Source of the DNA: Chionis minor
Taxonomy: Eukaryota > Chordata > Aves > Charadriiformes > Chionididae
DNA length: 64,000 nucleotides
Assembly (NCBI GenBank): GCA_013398295.1
Contig: VZSF01001309.1
Location: forward strand, 109,433 to 173,432
Direction of reading: 5' to 3'
The position numbers and the translations under genes were made by a program. The notes under the pieces were generated by a model. It had not been told where the DNA came from, did no database searches, and saw only the letters and a list, made by a program, of their open reading frames with translations. Every line of letters begins with the position of its first letter. Position 1 is the stretch's first letter. Positions 50,271 to 62,922 of the stretch are shown here, in pieces.

Positions 50271-53200
50271 TTCTAATTTCCTTCCTTCCTTCTCTTCAGG
50301 ACCCATTTCAAATCAGCAGCAGCTTCAGAATTTCTCTCTTGAGCCAAAAATAGAGAGATCCCACAGTTTAGGCCTTTTCTAATTTTGTTCAGCAAAGTAC
50401 AATTTTCAGGGCTGCACTGTGATTTTGATGTATTCCTGCTGCTTTAAAAGTAAAATTTGGCTTGTTCTGTGTTTATTGGTAGGCTCCTTTGACAAGCCAA
50501 TCCACTGTGATTTTGTTCACTTGTCTTAAAGTCGAAACAAACAAAATAATGTAACTTAAGCTCAGCGTGCTCTACAGCATAAAGCATACTTATTTCGTTG
50601 GCTCCAGAGTAACAAATATAGCTTATAACAGTCTGGCTCCAGTTGTGCCCTTGAGAGTGGTAAAATTTGAATTATTCAAGGCAATTAGTGGGAGCATTGC
50701 AATGGAACTCAAATTTCAGCTCGAGCTTCTAAGAATAAAAACTAATATAAGAATAGGAATTCTACATATTATGGAAAAAATGCACATTACTTTTTCCTTT
50801 AAACACCTCCAGCTGTCTGGGGCTCTGAATTGGGAGGAAAAATAACATAACAGATACTTTAACAATCTAAAATAATTTGCTAAGAATTAAAAAATACAGC
50901 CAATGCACTTCGTCAGATTGTCTATGCTTCAGACTTATCTGAAAGATTTATTATTATTATTTTTACTTTACGTGTGGTTTGATTCTCCGGGACCCAGAGT
51001 ACCGACAATTCCCATTCTTTTGGTGATAGCCAAAAATCTGAAGCATATGGTTTCTTAGCAATATTTCTAACTGTTGTTGTTGTTTATTTTTATCCCAGGG
51101 CGTAGGAGGTTCACTCGCAGAGCAATTCAGTGCCAGCACTTTGATGAACTCTTTTCCTGTCACCAGGAACGCCATGAGTTTTTAGGAAGCTGTTGAGAGA
51201 GGATGAGGAGGTAGCTGAGTGGGATGGTGTCCTCAAATGTAAAGATACGTCAAAGCTGCTTACGGAAAATGTAATGTAGGGGTGTCTTGAAAGCCCATCC
51301 TCCTCTATAAAGAGTGGAGAGGAGAAAAAAGGTGATGGAGCCTTGGAAGCTAAGGTCACGGGGGAAAAAAAAAAGCAAGGAAATTAGGCAATTGGTGTTC
51401 AAAAAAAAGATGAGTCATTCTGTTTTTTGAGTTTAAGAAGAACTAAGGGAGATTTCTGATGTTCCTGTCTGTGGAAGGTCGTTCTTTAGCAGGGCTGAAG
51501 AAGTCCAAGGGGAGGGGAGCAATCTGGAAGAGAGTTAGGGGGAAGGGATGCCAGGGAGTGATGGCAAAGCAGCTCCAGAGAACTCAAAAAGAAGGTAAAA
51601 AAATGAGAAAAAATAAAAGAAAAAATGAGAAAAAAGGAGAAAGGGCAATGGCAGGAGCATAGGTAGCATCAGGCATTTTTAAGATAACAGAGGCTAAATA
51701 CATATTTTTACCATGAGGGGAAAGAAGAGGAGAGTAAACTGTTAAGGAAATGTGCAAGGAAGAAAGAAGAGAAAGAGTGATCATGAGGGGGGTGAGGATT
51801 GGGGCTTGAACCAGGACACAGTCATTGAGGGAATAGGAGTGTCCAAGGAGGAGAAGTAAACATATTTCTTTCTCTGAGCCTTGAAGAGACTATACAGAAT
51901 TAGTTCTGATACAGAAAACTGTTCTAGACAGTGAAGATTTTATTTGCCTTGCAAAGAATCACCAGTTTGATGGACCCTTGAACCCATCCTTTATTATTGT
52001 TACAGGTTTGAAAAGGAAATAAAGCGTGAAGTCCTAGGTCTGCTTAAAACCTTTCATCTGGACCCCTCCTGGGTCTTGTGTTGCCTTATTCCTGATCACT
52101 CAGATTCATTTAGGGACTTAATTAATTGTATAAACATGTAAATCCTTCCTTGGGAAAGATGGAAATGTTGAAGTTGTCAACACAACCCATGCTACCTATG
52201 ATAACAGACTGAAAAAATAAATAAAATAGTATGTGAATTTATAATAGCAGTTAGGTTGATTCATTAATCTGCAAGCATGATGCAGATATGTGTCTTACAA
52301 CTGCCTAGCAAAATGACATTGCTTATATTAATTAATTCCTCAGTTGACCAAACAGATGAAAAATTGTTGCCAAAATGTATAAGTACATTTAAAAAAAGAC
52401 CTCCAGTAACCAAAGTTTTTGTGATTGAAAGCATTATCCATAAAAGGTTACCTGAGTATTGAAATTCCAGAGAAAATTGTGATTTAAAATCTCAAAACCA
52501 TCAAATGAATAATTTTAACAGATTCTCAGCTCTTCTTAAACAGATGACTGTGTGTTTGCAACTGAATGTTTGATAAATGAAAAGAGACAAAATGTTCTAC
52601 TTTTCAGCACATTTTTATCCACAGCTGGTGCACAGACTGAGCCTGAGTGTATGTTAGCTTTAGCCGTGATTTTTCAAGTTGAGGTTTACTATATTTAGCT
52701 CTACATATATTTAGAATTGATGGAAGTAAATTTTTTAACTTTGGGAAATGTTGCTGAGCTGGACTTTGGTCCAGCTGAAAAATATCAACGGTGTTTCTTG
52801 ATCCCATGTCTAAGAAGTTGAGAATTCCTGGCTCCTGGGACCCCTGCCGAACCCTGTGAGAGGTTTTCATCTTTCCTAAGGGCAGAGTCAAGCAATCGTG
52901 GGACATGCTCCTTCCTTTCCCAAATACCTACAGAGTCCTACACCCAGATACAGCCTGTTGTAGGCTCTGTGCTTTAATATATTTGCAACAGAAGGTACGT
53001 AACTGTTTATTAGGATCATACAGTATGTTTGAGGCATATCGTACACATTTGGGAAAAATTAAGATACCTGGGGATTTCCTTAAGCATTTTTAATAATAGT
53101 TAATATGTTAGAAAGTATTTAACTTGGCAGAAACTTTTAGTATGCATTTTTCTAAATGGCTGTTTGCCTAACTAGTATGATAATAAAAAGGCAATTTCGT

Positions 53201-56200
53201 ATTCCCATTCCTATTCCGTAGGTGTGACTCCGCTTACACACCTGCTGAAACATTCCTTGAGTCATCACAGTAATTACAAACGTGCTTAATTTCGTGTAGA
53301 TGCTTTATATATTCCCTATTAAACATATCCTCAACTTTTACAGAAATAATGGTTATATACATTCTGCTAATGACTTTCTATGTTGTTGTGCAGAAGTTTT
53401 TCAACATACCATTTTCGTTTCCCTCTGTAAACCGGGGTGACATCACATTTCTAGCTCCTGGTTTTGTTCTGCAATTGGTATTGATACTGGTATCTATTCT
53501 CAGTTTGCCAAATGCTGTGCAAGTTTTAGCTTATGAAAATATTATGATAAAGCTGTTGAGTAAAAATGCTGTTTGAATGATTACAAAATAAACAGCTCAA
53601 GGCTCTCGCCGTGCTAATCGAAATACCAAAGTTCATTTAGTTGTTATTTAGAATAGTAATTCATTGGGATCGGCAAAAGCGGAGTCCGCAGCCACTCAAG
53701 ATAAATAACAATCACTGAAAAAAAGAGTAATTTATTCTAGTTTGATTCTATCAGTGTGAGCACAATGCTCTGGGCTGAATAGGGGAAATTGAAGGTTCTG
53801 TCGCACGTCACTGTAGGTGTCTCTGCCAAGCTCCTTTAGCAAAGGTGTTAGCACCGCCCTGGGTTGTGCCATCATTTGCTGTAGGGACGGCCACCCTACA
53901 AGCAGCTTTTGATCTTTCTGCTAACACAGTGCTCCGTTTTCTGAAAAGCAGGATTGGCGTAACGTGCCCTATCTATAACGTGGCACAACTGCAGCTTTTG
54001 TACGGTAAAAATACGGAGGAATTTGTCGTGGTCCGTGCGCGTTCAGAGAGCTGCTTTCTGCTGGGCTTCTCTTTGGTCTTGTCGAGCAGCACATGGTCCG
54101 GTTCTTGCAGGCATCCTCACTGGAGCTTCAGTTTGCATTTGGTTTTAGGCAGCGGCAAACAACAGAGAGCACGACAAACTCGGCAGTGGGGGCAGTAAGG
54201 TATCTTAACCTGGTCAAACTCTTGCTTTGCTGAAGACGTGCATCAAGGTGATGATGGCCACAGTCTGCGTGGTGGAGGAGACCTGCATCTGAACTACGTT
54301 TGGCAATATAAAGAATAAACCTCTCAGTTTACTCTGAAATTAAATATCTTTGGTGAGTCACTTCTTTCACATGATGCAAATATTTATGACCTGTAAAGAA
54401 TATGGTATCCAATCGAGAAACAGACTTAGCGTGAAAAAAGGCTAGACATCTGAGAATGAGAAACTGAGATCGTATTTGCTTAGGAGAACAGAAAGCCTTT
54501 GACAATACAAAACGTCCTCCAAAGCCAACCCCAATCCTTGCTTTAAGAAGCCCAGCTTTTGTTCAGATGTTTATTAGAGAAGGTGGTGACTCTCTAAAGC
54601 CCTCTGAGATGAAAAAAACGTCCAGATGTATTAGGCGTCTGGACACAGCCGCTTTGCATTGCGACGTATTAATCCCTCTTTGGAGCTACCGGGCTTGAAA
54701 TTCTGTGTTTCTCAGCCAAATACGGGCTTAATATTGCCTTGCTGATGGATGTGTGGTGCTATGAGAAGAACAGATCTCCCGCCCTTTGAACTCCCTGCTC
54801 CTGCAGCCTACCAGCCAGCGGGGTTATCCGTCGTCACTCCCCTCCACCGGCGCCAGCTTTGGATGTACTGAAAAGGAGGAGAGAGAAAACATGAATTTGG
54901 TTATAGCCCGCTGGAGTGCAAAATGAATGGATGTGCCTCCGTCCTTTCAGAGCCGGCACGGCTCGTGATTTATTTTGAAGAAATCTCCTTCAGGTTTTAG
55001 GGTAAGCAAAGAGGATCCACCTGGTGATTTTACAGCTCGCAGACTACGGAAGGGACTGAATTGACAGCTTTTATAGCTCCGTTGTCTCAAAATCTGAAAA
55101 CATGAAAAATTTTTCATTGGAGAAAAATACTGATCAGGAAGCAGCCTGCACTGGGAATCCACAGGCAGGGCAATCACTGGCCAGTTTGTTGATATATTGA
55201 GTACCAGTCTCATTTAGTAATTTTAAATTTTTTGCATCTTATAAAAATAAATGACTGTGTGATTAAAACGTCAAGTCAGACAATTCAGGTTTAGAGGAAG
55301 AAATGACCAAATTAGTTCCCTAAATGCTCATCTTATTCAGATCTCTCTTGAGGAGTCCGAAGTGTTTGTGCCAGGACTGAAGTTGCTTCTTGAGAAGCTT
55401 AAACATAGGAGACAGACAGGAATCCTGCTTCATGGATTCCCTCTCAATCTGGAAGTACAATTACTCCCTTCTCCCCATCCCACCCTGTACAATAGTTCGT
55501 CTGATTAGTGCCAGTTGTTTATTACTGCAATTAATTTATATAAATTGCCTCCTGTTTATTTGAATGTAAATCACCAAGGAATAGAAATATTCCCCATGTG
55601 GTTTGTCTTTTATAACTGACTCTTTAATGTAGGAATGTTACAATATTATAAAACCTGAAACCTGCTAAAATGACTTCACTTTTGCACCATATCTGTGTGT
55701 AATGAATCAGCAGAGGTACTAACAGCAATTCGGAATGAAAGTATATGCCTTGCCAAATTAAGAGATTATGGGAAGTATATATGAGCTAAAAGCATCAAAC
55801 CTCTTGCCAAATAGCAATTTTCAGTTCTACTTTTAATAAAAACAGTTAATTTACACAAAGTAGGGGGAAATCTGAAAAGAAAAGGGTTTTTTTAAAAAAT
55901 GAAAAACTATGATCTTGCTTATTAGAAACAGTTATTAAAACTTCAGAAATTATAAACTGAAAAAAATGAGCTAAGATGAATCGTGCTGTAGATGAGCATA
56001 TAAAGAAGATGATGTTTCAGGCTCTTGTTGAACACGTGGCTGTGTGAAATGAATATAACTATTATCAGCCACCAGACTTGGACTAAAGGTGATGGTCAGG
56101 GTTTTATGCATTTTCTTATTCATCTTTTTCTTGTGAAAAATATGGTTTCAAGGCTTGAAAAGTGGCAAATCCTGTAGAAGGAAGGCCTGAGGAAGGAAGT

Positions 56201-56861
56201 CTCTGAAGATCCCTGTGGAGAACATGCTCCACATCCAGTCCATTGATTGACTGTTAGCGTCACTCTGTTACCATCAAAAAATAAATAGTTCACATCTCTT
56301 GCACCAAAGCTGGAGGACTCCAGGACAGCATGAGGTGCCAGGTTGTTTAGCCTGACAGGACAGGGATTTCAGTGTGTCTTTTCTTCATCTCCTTGAATCT
56401 GGGACTCGTTGAGGACTTCCTTTCTGGAAAATTGCTAGTAGAATATGTGTTTGAGGCATGTCTTGTTTTTCAGTGACCCAAGACAGAGGCACATTTCAAG
56501 ACTTTAATTTTTCCTAATATTTCATACTTCCATTCTATTCTTCTGAAATTTCATGGAAGCCTGAAATTTTAGCAGGACATTAATACTACTTCTTGCCTAT
56601 TTTTTTTTCTGTCCAGTTTCCTCCTGGAGTAGAAGGATGAAATTAAATCAACACTGGCCAGTCTGGAACAAGCTCCAGCTACTGGTCTGTTTTGCAGAGT
56701 CATTTCAGGCAGTGACCTGAGAAAATGATGAATTTGGTACAGATGTTGACAGCCCAAGTCTATCTTCTGAAATCTGTTTAAATAGCTTTAGTAATAAACA
56801 AGTCAATGTAGTAATGTGAAACACTTAAATTGAGTGATCACAATTATTTTACAACTTTTAT
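50271..56861. other. Non-coding stretch
   Basis: No gene or transposon was recognised. A purine tract occurs at 51585-51646. Frames at 53.8-54.2 kb (117 codons, plus) and 52.6-52.9 kb (100 codons, minus) lack motifs and splice support. Confidence 0.4.
51585..51646. repeat. A/G-rich low-complexity tract
   Basis: About 60 bases consist nearly only of A and G, including two copies of a TGAGAAAAA-type unit. Low-complexity polypurine sequence. Confidence 0.8.
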
Positions 56862-58597
56862 TTCAAGGCACAGAAGGGTGATGTGATGTGACCAAGCTAT
56901 TACTACCAGGTAAGAATTTCTGAAGTGAATGCCTGCCTATTCCTATGGCACAATGAATTCCTAGTGCTGGCTGTTTTGGTAGATTTATGACCAAGCAATA
57001 CTTTTTTCCATGCTGGCCAAGTTTCTCAGAAACCTTTGTGTAGATAGCTGCTGCCTCCCAGGCCATGGTTATGGGTTGCTGGATCTATAGCACAAATTTA
57101 GATGGTTTTGGCTAGTTTCTTCTCAATTCCTAACATTCCTCTTTATTGACAATTTAAAAACTTCATTTCTGTAACTTATACCATCTCTGAGGCTCATGTC
57201 ATAAGCCATGTGTTCGGATTGCATGCTAAATACAGAAGCTGAATTTGTGTTACTAAACTGGAAATAGCATTTTTATTGAATGGGGCCTTAGCTGATATGG
57301 ATTGTCAGCGTATTCTGGAATCCTAGTCAATCTATATTCAAAAGGGTAGCTTTCAAAAACTAAAGTGCTTTTGGGTAGAGACTGTCAGACAGCTCTATCA
57401 GAGATATCCAGCATTAGTCTAATGAAATGAGACTATAAATTATGTCAGTGTGAAGTGAAACACTTAGTATTTCTGCTGCATAAAGTGGGACTGGCAGGAT
57501 CTTCCTTGCTGCCATGTGATATAGTTTCTTAATTACAACCACAGCTGAAATGAGTAGTCTTTGGAAATTGGAATGCGTTCATATAAGCACTTACATTATC
57601 AGGAAATATAAATAGTTTATTTATTCGTAGGGCAGCTACCATCTTCCTACTATAGGTTTTTGATGGACACTTCTGCTGTCTCAATCCACTCAGAATTCAA
57701 AAGTGTTCTTTTGTGCAAGAACTTTATGGCAAAAGCACTATAATTTAATTTAGCATAATGTCTTTAGAACAATGATGTTTGTTTTTTAAATGAATATTTT
57801 ATATGTTGTGTTTAATTAAAATAAAAGTCTGCTACTGATCTAGGAAACGCAAAACAGACTTGAGTTCGTATTTATGAAGTGTAACAATATTGGCAAGAAA
57901 CAACTTATCTTGTTTATGAGACATGCCTCCCATTACCGCTACAGATTGCAGACGTTTTATTGCTGAGCTTTACATGGTTTACAATTCAACAAATGTAGCG
58001 AAACTGTCACCATGAAAGTAAGCCCATAAATGTAGGTTTGGAGGATTTTGTTTTTAAGGATAGTATTTACAGATCAAAATGTGTTTTGGGTAACTCTGCG
58101 TTCTGGAAGATTTCTTGCTTTTCCATCCCAGTAAAGACAGAGCAGTCCTGGGGAATGCTCTTCCAAATACAAACGGGAAAATGGTGAATTTTGTGCATCT
58201 ATTTCCAAGCTCCGTATAAATGACAAAGCTTGGCTTGACTCTCTAGAAAGGGAGTTAGTTGGTTTGAGAAGGAGGAGACTTGAAAAAATTAAAATAGGTA
58301 AAAGGTATCGCCCATGATTATTGACATAATTAGCTTTGCTCTTTGATCAGCAGCGCTGCCGACCTTGGCTGTGGCTCTGCTATGAGGAGCGTCAGATTGA
58401 GAGCTGAGCCCCTGCTGCACCCCTCCACGTTTTCACAATACTTTGCTCTAATTAATGAAAGCACACCCAGGTCAAAGTATGACTCAAAACTTCTCCATTT
58501 TTCATTAAAACATCTGATGACATTAAGTATCTCCAATATCCAGCCATTTAGTTGCATATGTTTCCAGGATACTCATTAGCGTGGAGGATCTGTACTT
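56862..58597. other. Non-coding stretch
   Basis: AT-rich unique DNA without supportable genes. At about 56865-56910 the order GGCACAG, GTGATGTGACCAAG and CAGGTAAG loosely recalls the middle of an inverted MIR, but it is too weak to call separately. Confidence 0.35.
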
Positions 58598-58765
58598 CAA
58601 TAATAATAATAATAGCATTGCAAGCTGAACACTCTGCTGCAAGAAGAGGTAATTAATTAAAGCAAGATCCTTGCGATGCCAGCAGATCTTACCCATTTTT
58701 CATATGAGAAAAGGTGAGGTGAGTGGCAAAGTGGACTTGCCATGCTCGTACCACACGGCATTTTA
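58598..58765 (-). repeat. Probable MIR-type SINE relic
   Basis: The plus strand starts with (AAT)5-AGC, as an inverted MIR begins. After about 75 bp it continues ACCCATTTTTCATATGAGAA, then GGTGAGTGGCAAAGTGGACTTGCC and CACACGGC. This order parallels the inverted MIR consensus ('cccattttacagatgaggaa', 'gttaagtgacttgccc', 'tcacacagc'). Known: MIR/CORE-SINEs predate the bird-mammal split. The match is gapped and judged by eye. Confidence 0.4.
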
Positions 58766-60570
58766 GTGACTTTCTCCTTTCAGACAAGGTGTCAGTGCAA
58801 GTGGAAGCTCTTGGTGGTAGCTGGATGCTACTGGTCAGCTCGCTCAGTTGCAGGGGTAGGTTTTAATAAAAGATTCATTGTTTTGTTGCTTCTTATCCAC
58901 TTTTTTTCAATGGAGGCAAAACAAACAGAGCAAGTTCAAGCTACAAAGCGGAACAAATCTCTGAGCGCTGTGGCGCAGGGTGGTTTTTTGAGACCTCGTG
59001 CCTGTCTTCTCTGATCTGTCTCATCCTGAGCATGTTGCACGCTGCCAAATTTCTTCTAAGTTTTTTTCAGACGACTCAAAATCCAGAGATTCATTATCAT
59101 CATGAGACTTACTCATTTTTCACATAACAATATTTTGACCAGTTTAATCATCTGCATGGAGAGTGTGGAAGTCTTGGCAGCTATTTGGCATACTAAGATA
59201 GATTCCCAAAAAGACCAGATATGCTTCTGAAATGTTGGAGAAGCGATGATACATAATTTGCTTATTAATCACATAGGAGAACAGACAGAGCAATGTCTCT
59301 GCTCCTCACTTACTTCTCCCCCTCTCCCCAAATTCTTTCTTGTCTAAATGCCTGAATCATGTAGGATATAAATCTCTGCATTGTTGGTTCATGTATAATT
59401 GGCTCCATGTCATCTTTGAGAAGCAAAATGAGTTTCTTAAATGTTGTGCTTAGTTATTCTATGTTTTGTGGTTTCTAATAGAGTTCTGTCAGTACATTTT
59501 CTAAATTTATATAATTTTCAGCGTGAACAGTCTAAGTCTTAAATGTGTAAGTAGAAAGCAGGTTTTTAGCTGCTGCACACTAGAGCAATTTTTTCTTGTT
59601 CCCTTGAAAAAAATAGTGAACTGTACACTGAAGCAAGTTGTGTGACCTTTATCTTTATTAGTCATTGTAATGTTGATGCTCTTTTAACATTTCATACCTT
59701 AAATTTACAGTATTTTTTGCTGAAATAAATAGGAGTACTTTAGATACTTAGATTCTTCTTGGTGGTAAATGTATGACAAATTGAGCTTGTATTAGACAAA
59801 GTCAAATGCCTTTTCTGTGTGAAATGGGAGGCGGTGTGAAATAACACAACATGTAGAAAGCTAGATATTATGTGTTCTCTGATGTCTACACAGACAGTCA
59901 AGTATCGGTGCAGAAAGTGATTATTCCAACATATTTCTTATCCATATGTTTATTCCTCCTTTCTTACAAGATGGCAGCTTGCATGTAATGAAAAAATGTG
60001 CAATAGGCTTAGATCCGTTGCTGCGTGAATGCAGCAAGGTTCTCGAACAGGAGTGATCTTAATACTGGCCTGTATCAGAGTTGAATGTGCTTCTGCTGTG
60101 CTTGTCGTGGAAAACTTGGGTATTGGGGGCAGAAGATTCAGAAGTGCCCAGAACAGGATTCTGGAGAAGGGACAGACATCATTGCGTCGAGCTGGAAAAT
60201 ATAAAAGGAAAAAAAAAAAAGGAGATGAGACTATTGCAATGACTGACAGCTGCTGTGTTATTTCCATCTTTCTAACTAGTTGCTTATTGAACTAGATAGA
60301 AAAGTACGAATGTTGTAGTTCTGTGCTGAGAGTGGTAGTCTCTCCCGATCTGGCTCTTACTGGTGTCTGTGAACCCAAATGCAATGGACATATTAAGTGC
60401 TTTTTAGACGTAGATGGGGCAAAGTTATTTGGCTTTTGTAGGTGCAGGAGGCTTTTTGTGAATATATGACTTAATGTGGATATTAGTTGTCCATTATGTA
60501 AGGATGTAAAAACTATATTTCTAAGTATTTTTCCTTGCACTAAAAAAATCTGGGTTGTTTCACATTTACA
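58766..60570. other. Non-coding stretch
   Basis: No gene recognised. It contains an A-rich run at about 60208-60220. Frames are below 106 codons. Confidence 0.4.
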
Positions 60571-60671
60571 GTAGGTTATGATATCACTTACTGTTTCTAA
60601 TATAACTTGTAGGTTATCGTATAACCTACTGGTATAACATAAGGTGGGTAGGTTATCACATAACCTACTGT
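60571..60671. repeat. Tandem array of palindromic 38/39-bp units (about 2.6 copies)
   Basis: GTAGGTTAT recurs at 60571, 60609 and 60648, spaced 38 and 39 bp. In copies 2 and 3 it is followed after three bases by its reverse complement ATAACCTAC (60621-60629 and 60660-60668), giving 9-bp stems with 3-base loops. Copy 1 has a decayed second arm (ATCACTTACTG). The array is bounded by ACAGTAGGTTATG at 60568 and its near reverse complement at the right end, so it also looks like a short element with inverted termini. Confidence 0.85.
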
Positions 60672-62749
60672 AAAGAAGACTGAAATCCTTAACGCTCACT
60701 TTGGAATTTAATATGCCAGATGTTTACTTTTCAGATGAAGACACACTTGAAATTTATGAATATTTATATTGCTTATCTATTGCTTTATTCTTATTCTTTT
60801 GACTAGCAGATAGACATTTGTAAGTCACGTTTGAAAGAATTGCAATCAATCAGCTAAAATCAAGTCAATCAACATTTCTTTATTATTTGTGTTCAAAAAG
60901 TTATCCCAGTTAAGATACTGATACGTAACACTTTAATGGTCATTTGTGGCACTGCATTAATGCTTCAAATAAATACTGCACACTGCTAAAAGGTGTGCGG
61001 TGCCACAGAGTTTTACCTGGAGATAAGAAGTGATTTTTTGCTCTCCGTTCATTTGAGCACCGTTGAATTCCCTCCCTGCAGCCAGCTAGAAAATATTCCT
61101 CTGCATTCCTGTAATTAGCCATGGCCTCCTCATTCTTTTCAGTGCAAATGTTTAACTTCTATTTCTTTCCAATCCTGTTTTGTTTTGTTTTGGTTTTTAT
61201 TTTAAGTTCAACCTCTTCCTCTGTTTTCAAATATTCCTGGAATTTCTTGAGTTCCACTGCAGATCGTACAACAGAAAACATTAATAATTGTGTAAGTGTT
61301 GTCTAAGCAGCCTGTGCTCAGACTTTGTAGCTGTCACCCCCAGCATCTTTGGACACGTAATTTATTAGCAGATTCAGGAGCACAACGTGGTGTCCAGATA
61401 TGTCTGGGATTGGAAGCCCATTAAGTTTGGTAGTGGAAGCTTTTTCTTTTAATGCAGCTCTAATCTCAGATCCGGATGTCTCATATCTGAAAGGGAGGGT
61501 GGGGAGCTTGCTTTCCCTTCACTCATTTTCTCCACTTCTAGTGCCTTCACTAGATTTTCTCCCAGGCTTTATCCTGGGGCTTTTATCCGGCTCTGCTCCC
61601 CAGCTTCCCGGGTCCAGCTGCTCCCCTCCTGCCTTGCCCTCTCCCCCCTGCCGATCCCATGGCTCTGGAGAGCGAACTCGCCAGCCGCAAAACCCATTTC
61701 CACTGCCTGTCCTTCAAGTGTGCCTCCTGTCAGGGTGTTTTTTTGTGACATTAGGGGCATTGAGAGAGAACTATTTTAATTTCTAGACCTTCAATCCATG
61801 GGAAGATGCCTCGCTTTTATGTTGGCTGCTACAAGTGCAGGAGCAAAAAAGCTTTTACGTAGAAAAGATTGAGAAGAAAGGTCTCAAAGATGGTAAAGCT
61901 GTTCTGTTTTACTGGCACAGAGTCACTTTTACTAGTTTAGTTCAGGCTTCTGGCAGCTTGTTAAACTGCAGAACGCAGGAGCTCCATGTTGCTGAGATGA
62001 CTTCTATTATGCTACGTGCATAATTGTTTACTAAAAGTATTCTTTGTCTCGCTCTGTAAGTTGGATGTGCCTAGTTACAATTCACTTTGCAGTCATGATC
62101 CTGTCTTTGTGGACATTTTAATGCACCTGGATAGCAGATAAACGCTTCAGATTATTATTATTTTTCACATTTTGCTACCAGAAATTGTTGCCTATCCAAA
62201 CATTTGAACATCAACCCACATTCAAATGTTGCAAGTAAGAAATATTTGTTGGGGAAATAACATTGAAATGTCATTTTAAAAGTCTGGAAAAATTTAACTT
62301 TGGCTCTGATGGGCTGTCGAGGATGGTGCATACTTGGGGTAATATTTACATCTCAAATGCAGATAATAATAGTAAGCAAATCCTCCCACTTTATTCTGTC
62401 AGCAACACTTCCAAGTGTGCTGAAACTACTGTAACACACTATCATGCTTTCTAATGACTATAATTTATCACGTGAAGCTATCAGATCAAAAATAAAATAT
62501 TGCTACATAGCGTGGAGATTGATAGCCATGGCTTGTTTATTCATTGCACTGGAAGAATAAAAAAAATAGAAAAAAAGATTATTTTTTTTTAAAGCTGATA
62601 GGGCCATGATAACTGATTTGAAATCTGCCATTTTCTTTTTTGCAGTTCTGTATAATGTGGTTGCAACATAGAAAGATACAGAAAATATGGTGTTATGTTA
62701 TTGTGCAAAAGCCAACTTCACGTTATTTTTCTTTCCCTATGTTTTTCAG
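60672..62749. other. Non-coding intronic-looking stretch
   Basis: A 128-codon plus-strand frame at 61400-61786 spans a locally C-rich patch and has no recognised motif. The rest is AT-rich unique DNA. Confidence 0.4.
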
Positions 62750-62922
62750 TGCATGAAATATTTGAAACGGTGTCATCACTCTTCAAAAATGAATATACCT
62801 GTCAAGTCACCCTTATTAGTCATTTAAGCCGCAGTCTTTCTCATGCTTTGAAGGGTCTTGAATTCTGTAACAGAGAAAATCTTTTTGAAACAAGAGGAAA
62901 GTTGATTAAACAAAGCATGTAA
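62750..62922 (+). CDS. Candidate terminal coding exon of the unrecognised gene
   Basis: The acceptor is TTTTTCTTTCCCTATGTTTTTCAG, ending at 62749. The exon begins with TG, which completes the single G left by exon 26142-26239 as GTG (Val). It continues for 56 codons (H-E-I-F-E-T-V-S-S-L-F near the start, L-I-K-Q-S-M at the end) to TAA at 62920-62922. The peptide reads as two or three amphipathic helices (S-H-L-S-R-S-L-S-H-A-L in the middle). A poly(A) signal AATAAA lies about 750 bp downstream. A weak donor (CAT|GTAAAA) at the stop leaves a small chance that it is internal. The family is not recognised. Confidence 0.35.

Noticed and set aside
56867..56909. Small segment between TTTCAAG and GTAAGAAT resembling an exon
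   Set aside because: All three frames contain a stop within 43 bp. It may instead be part of an old SINE.
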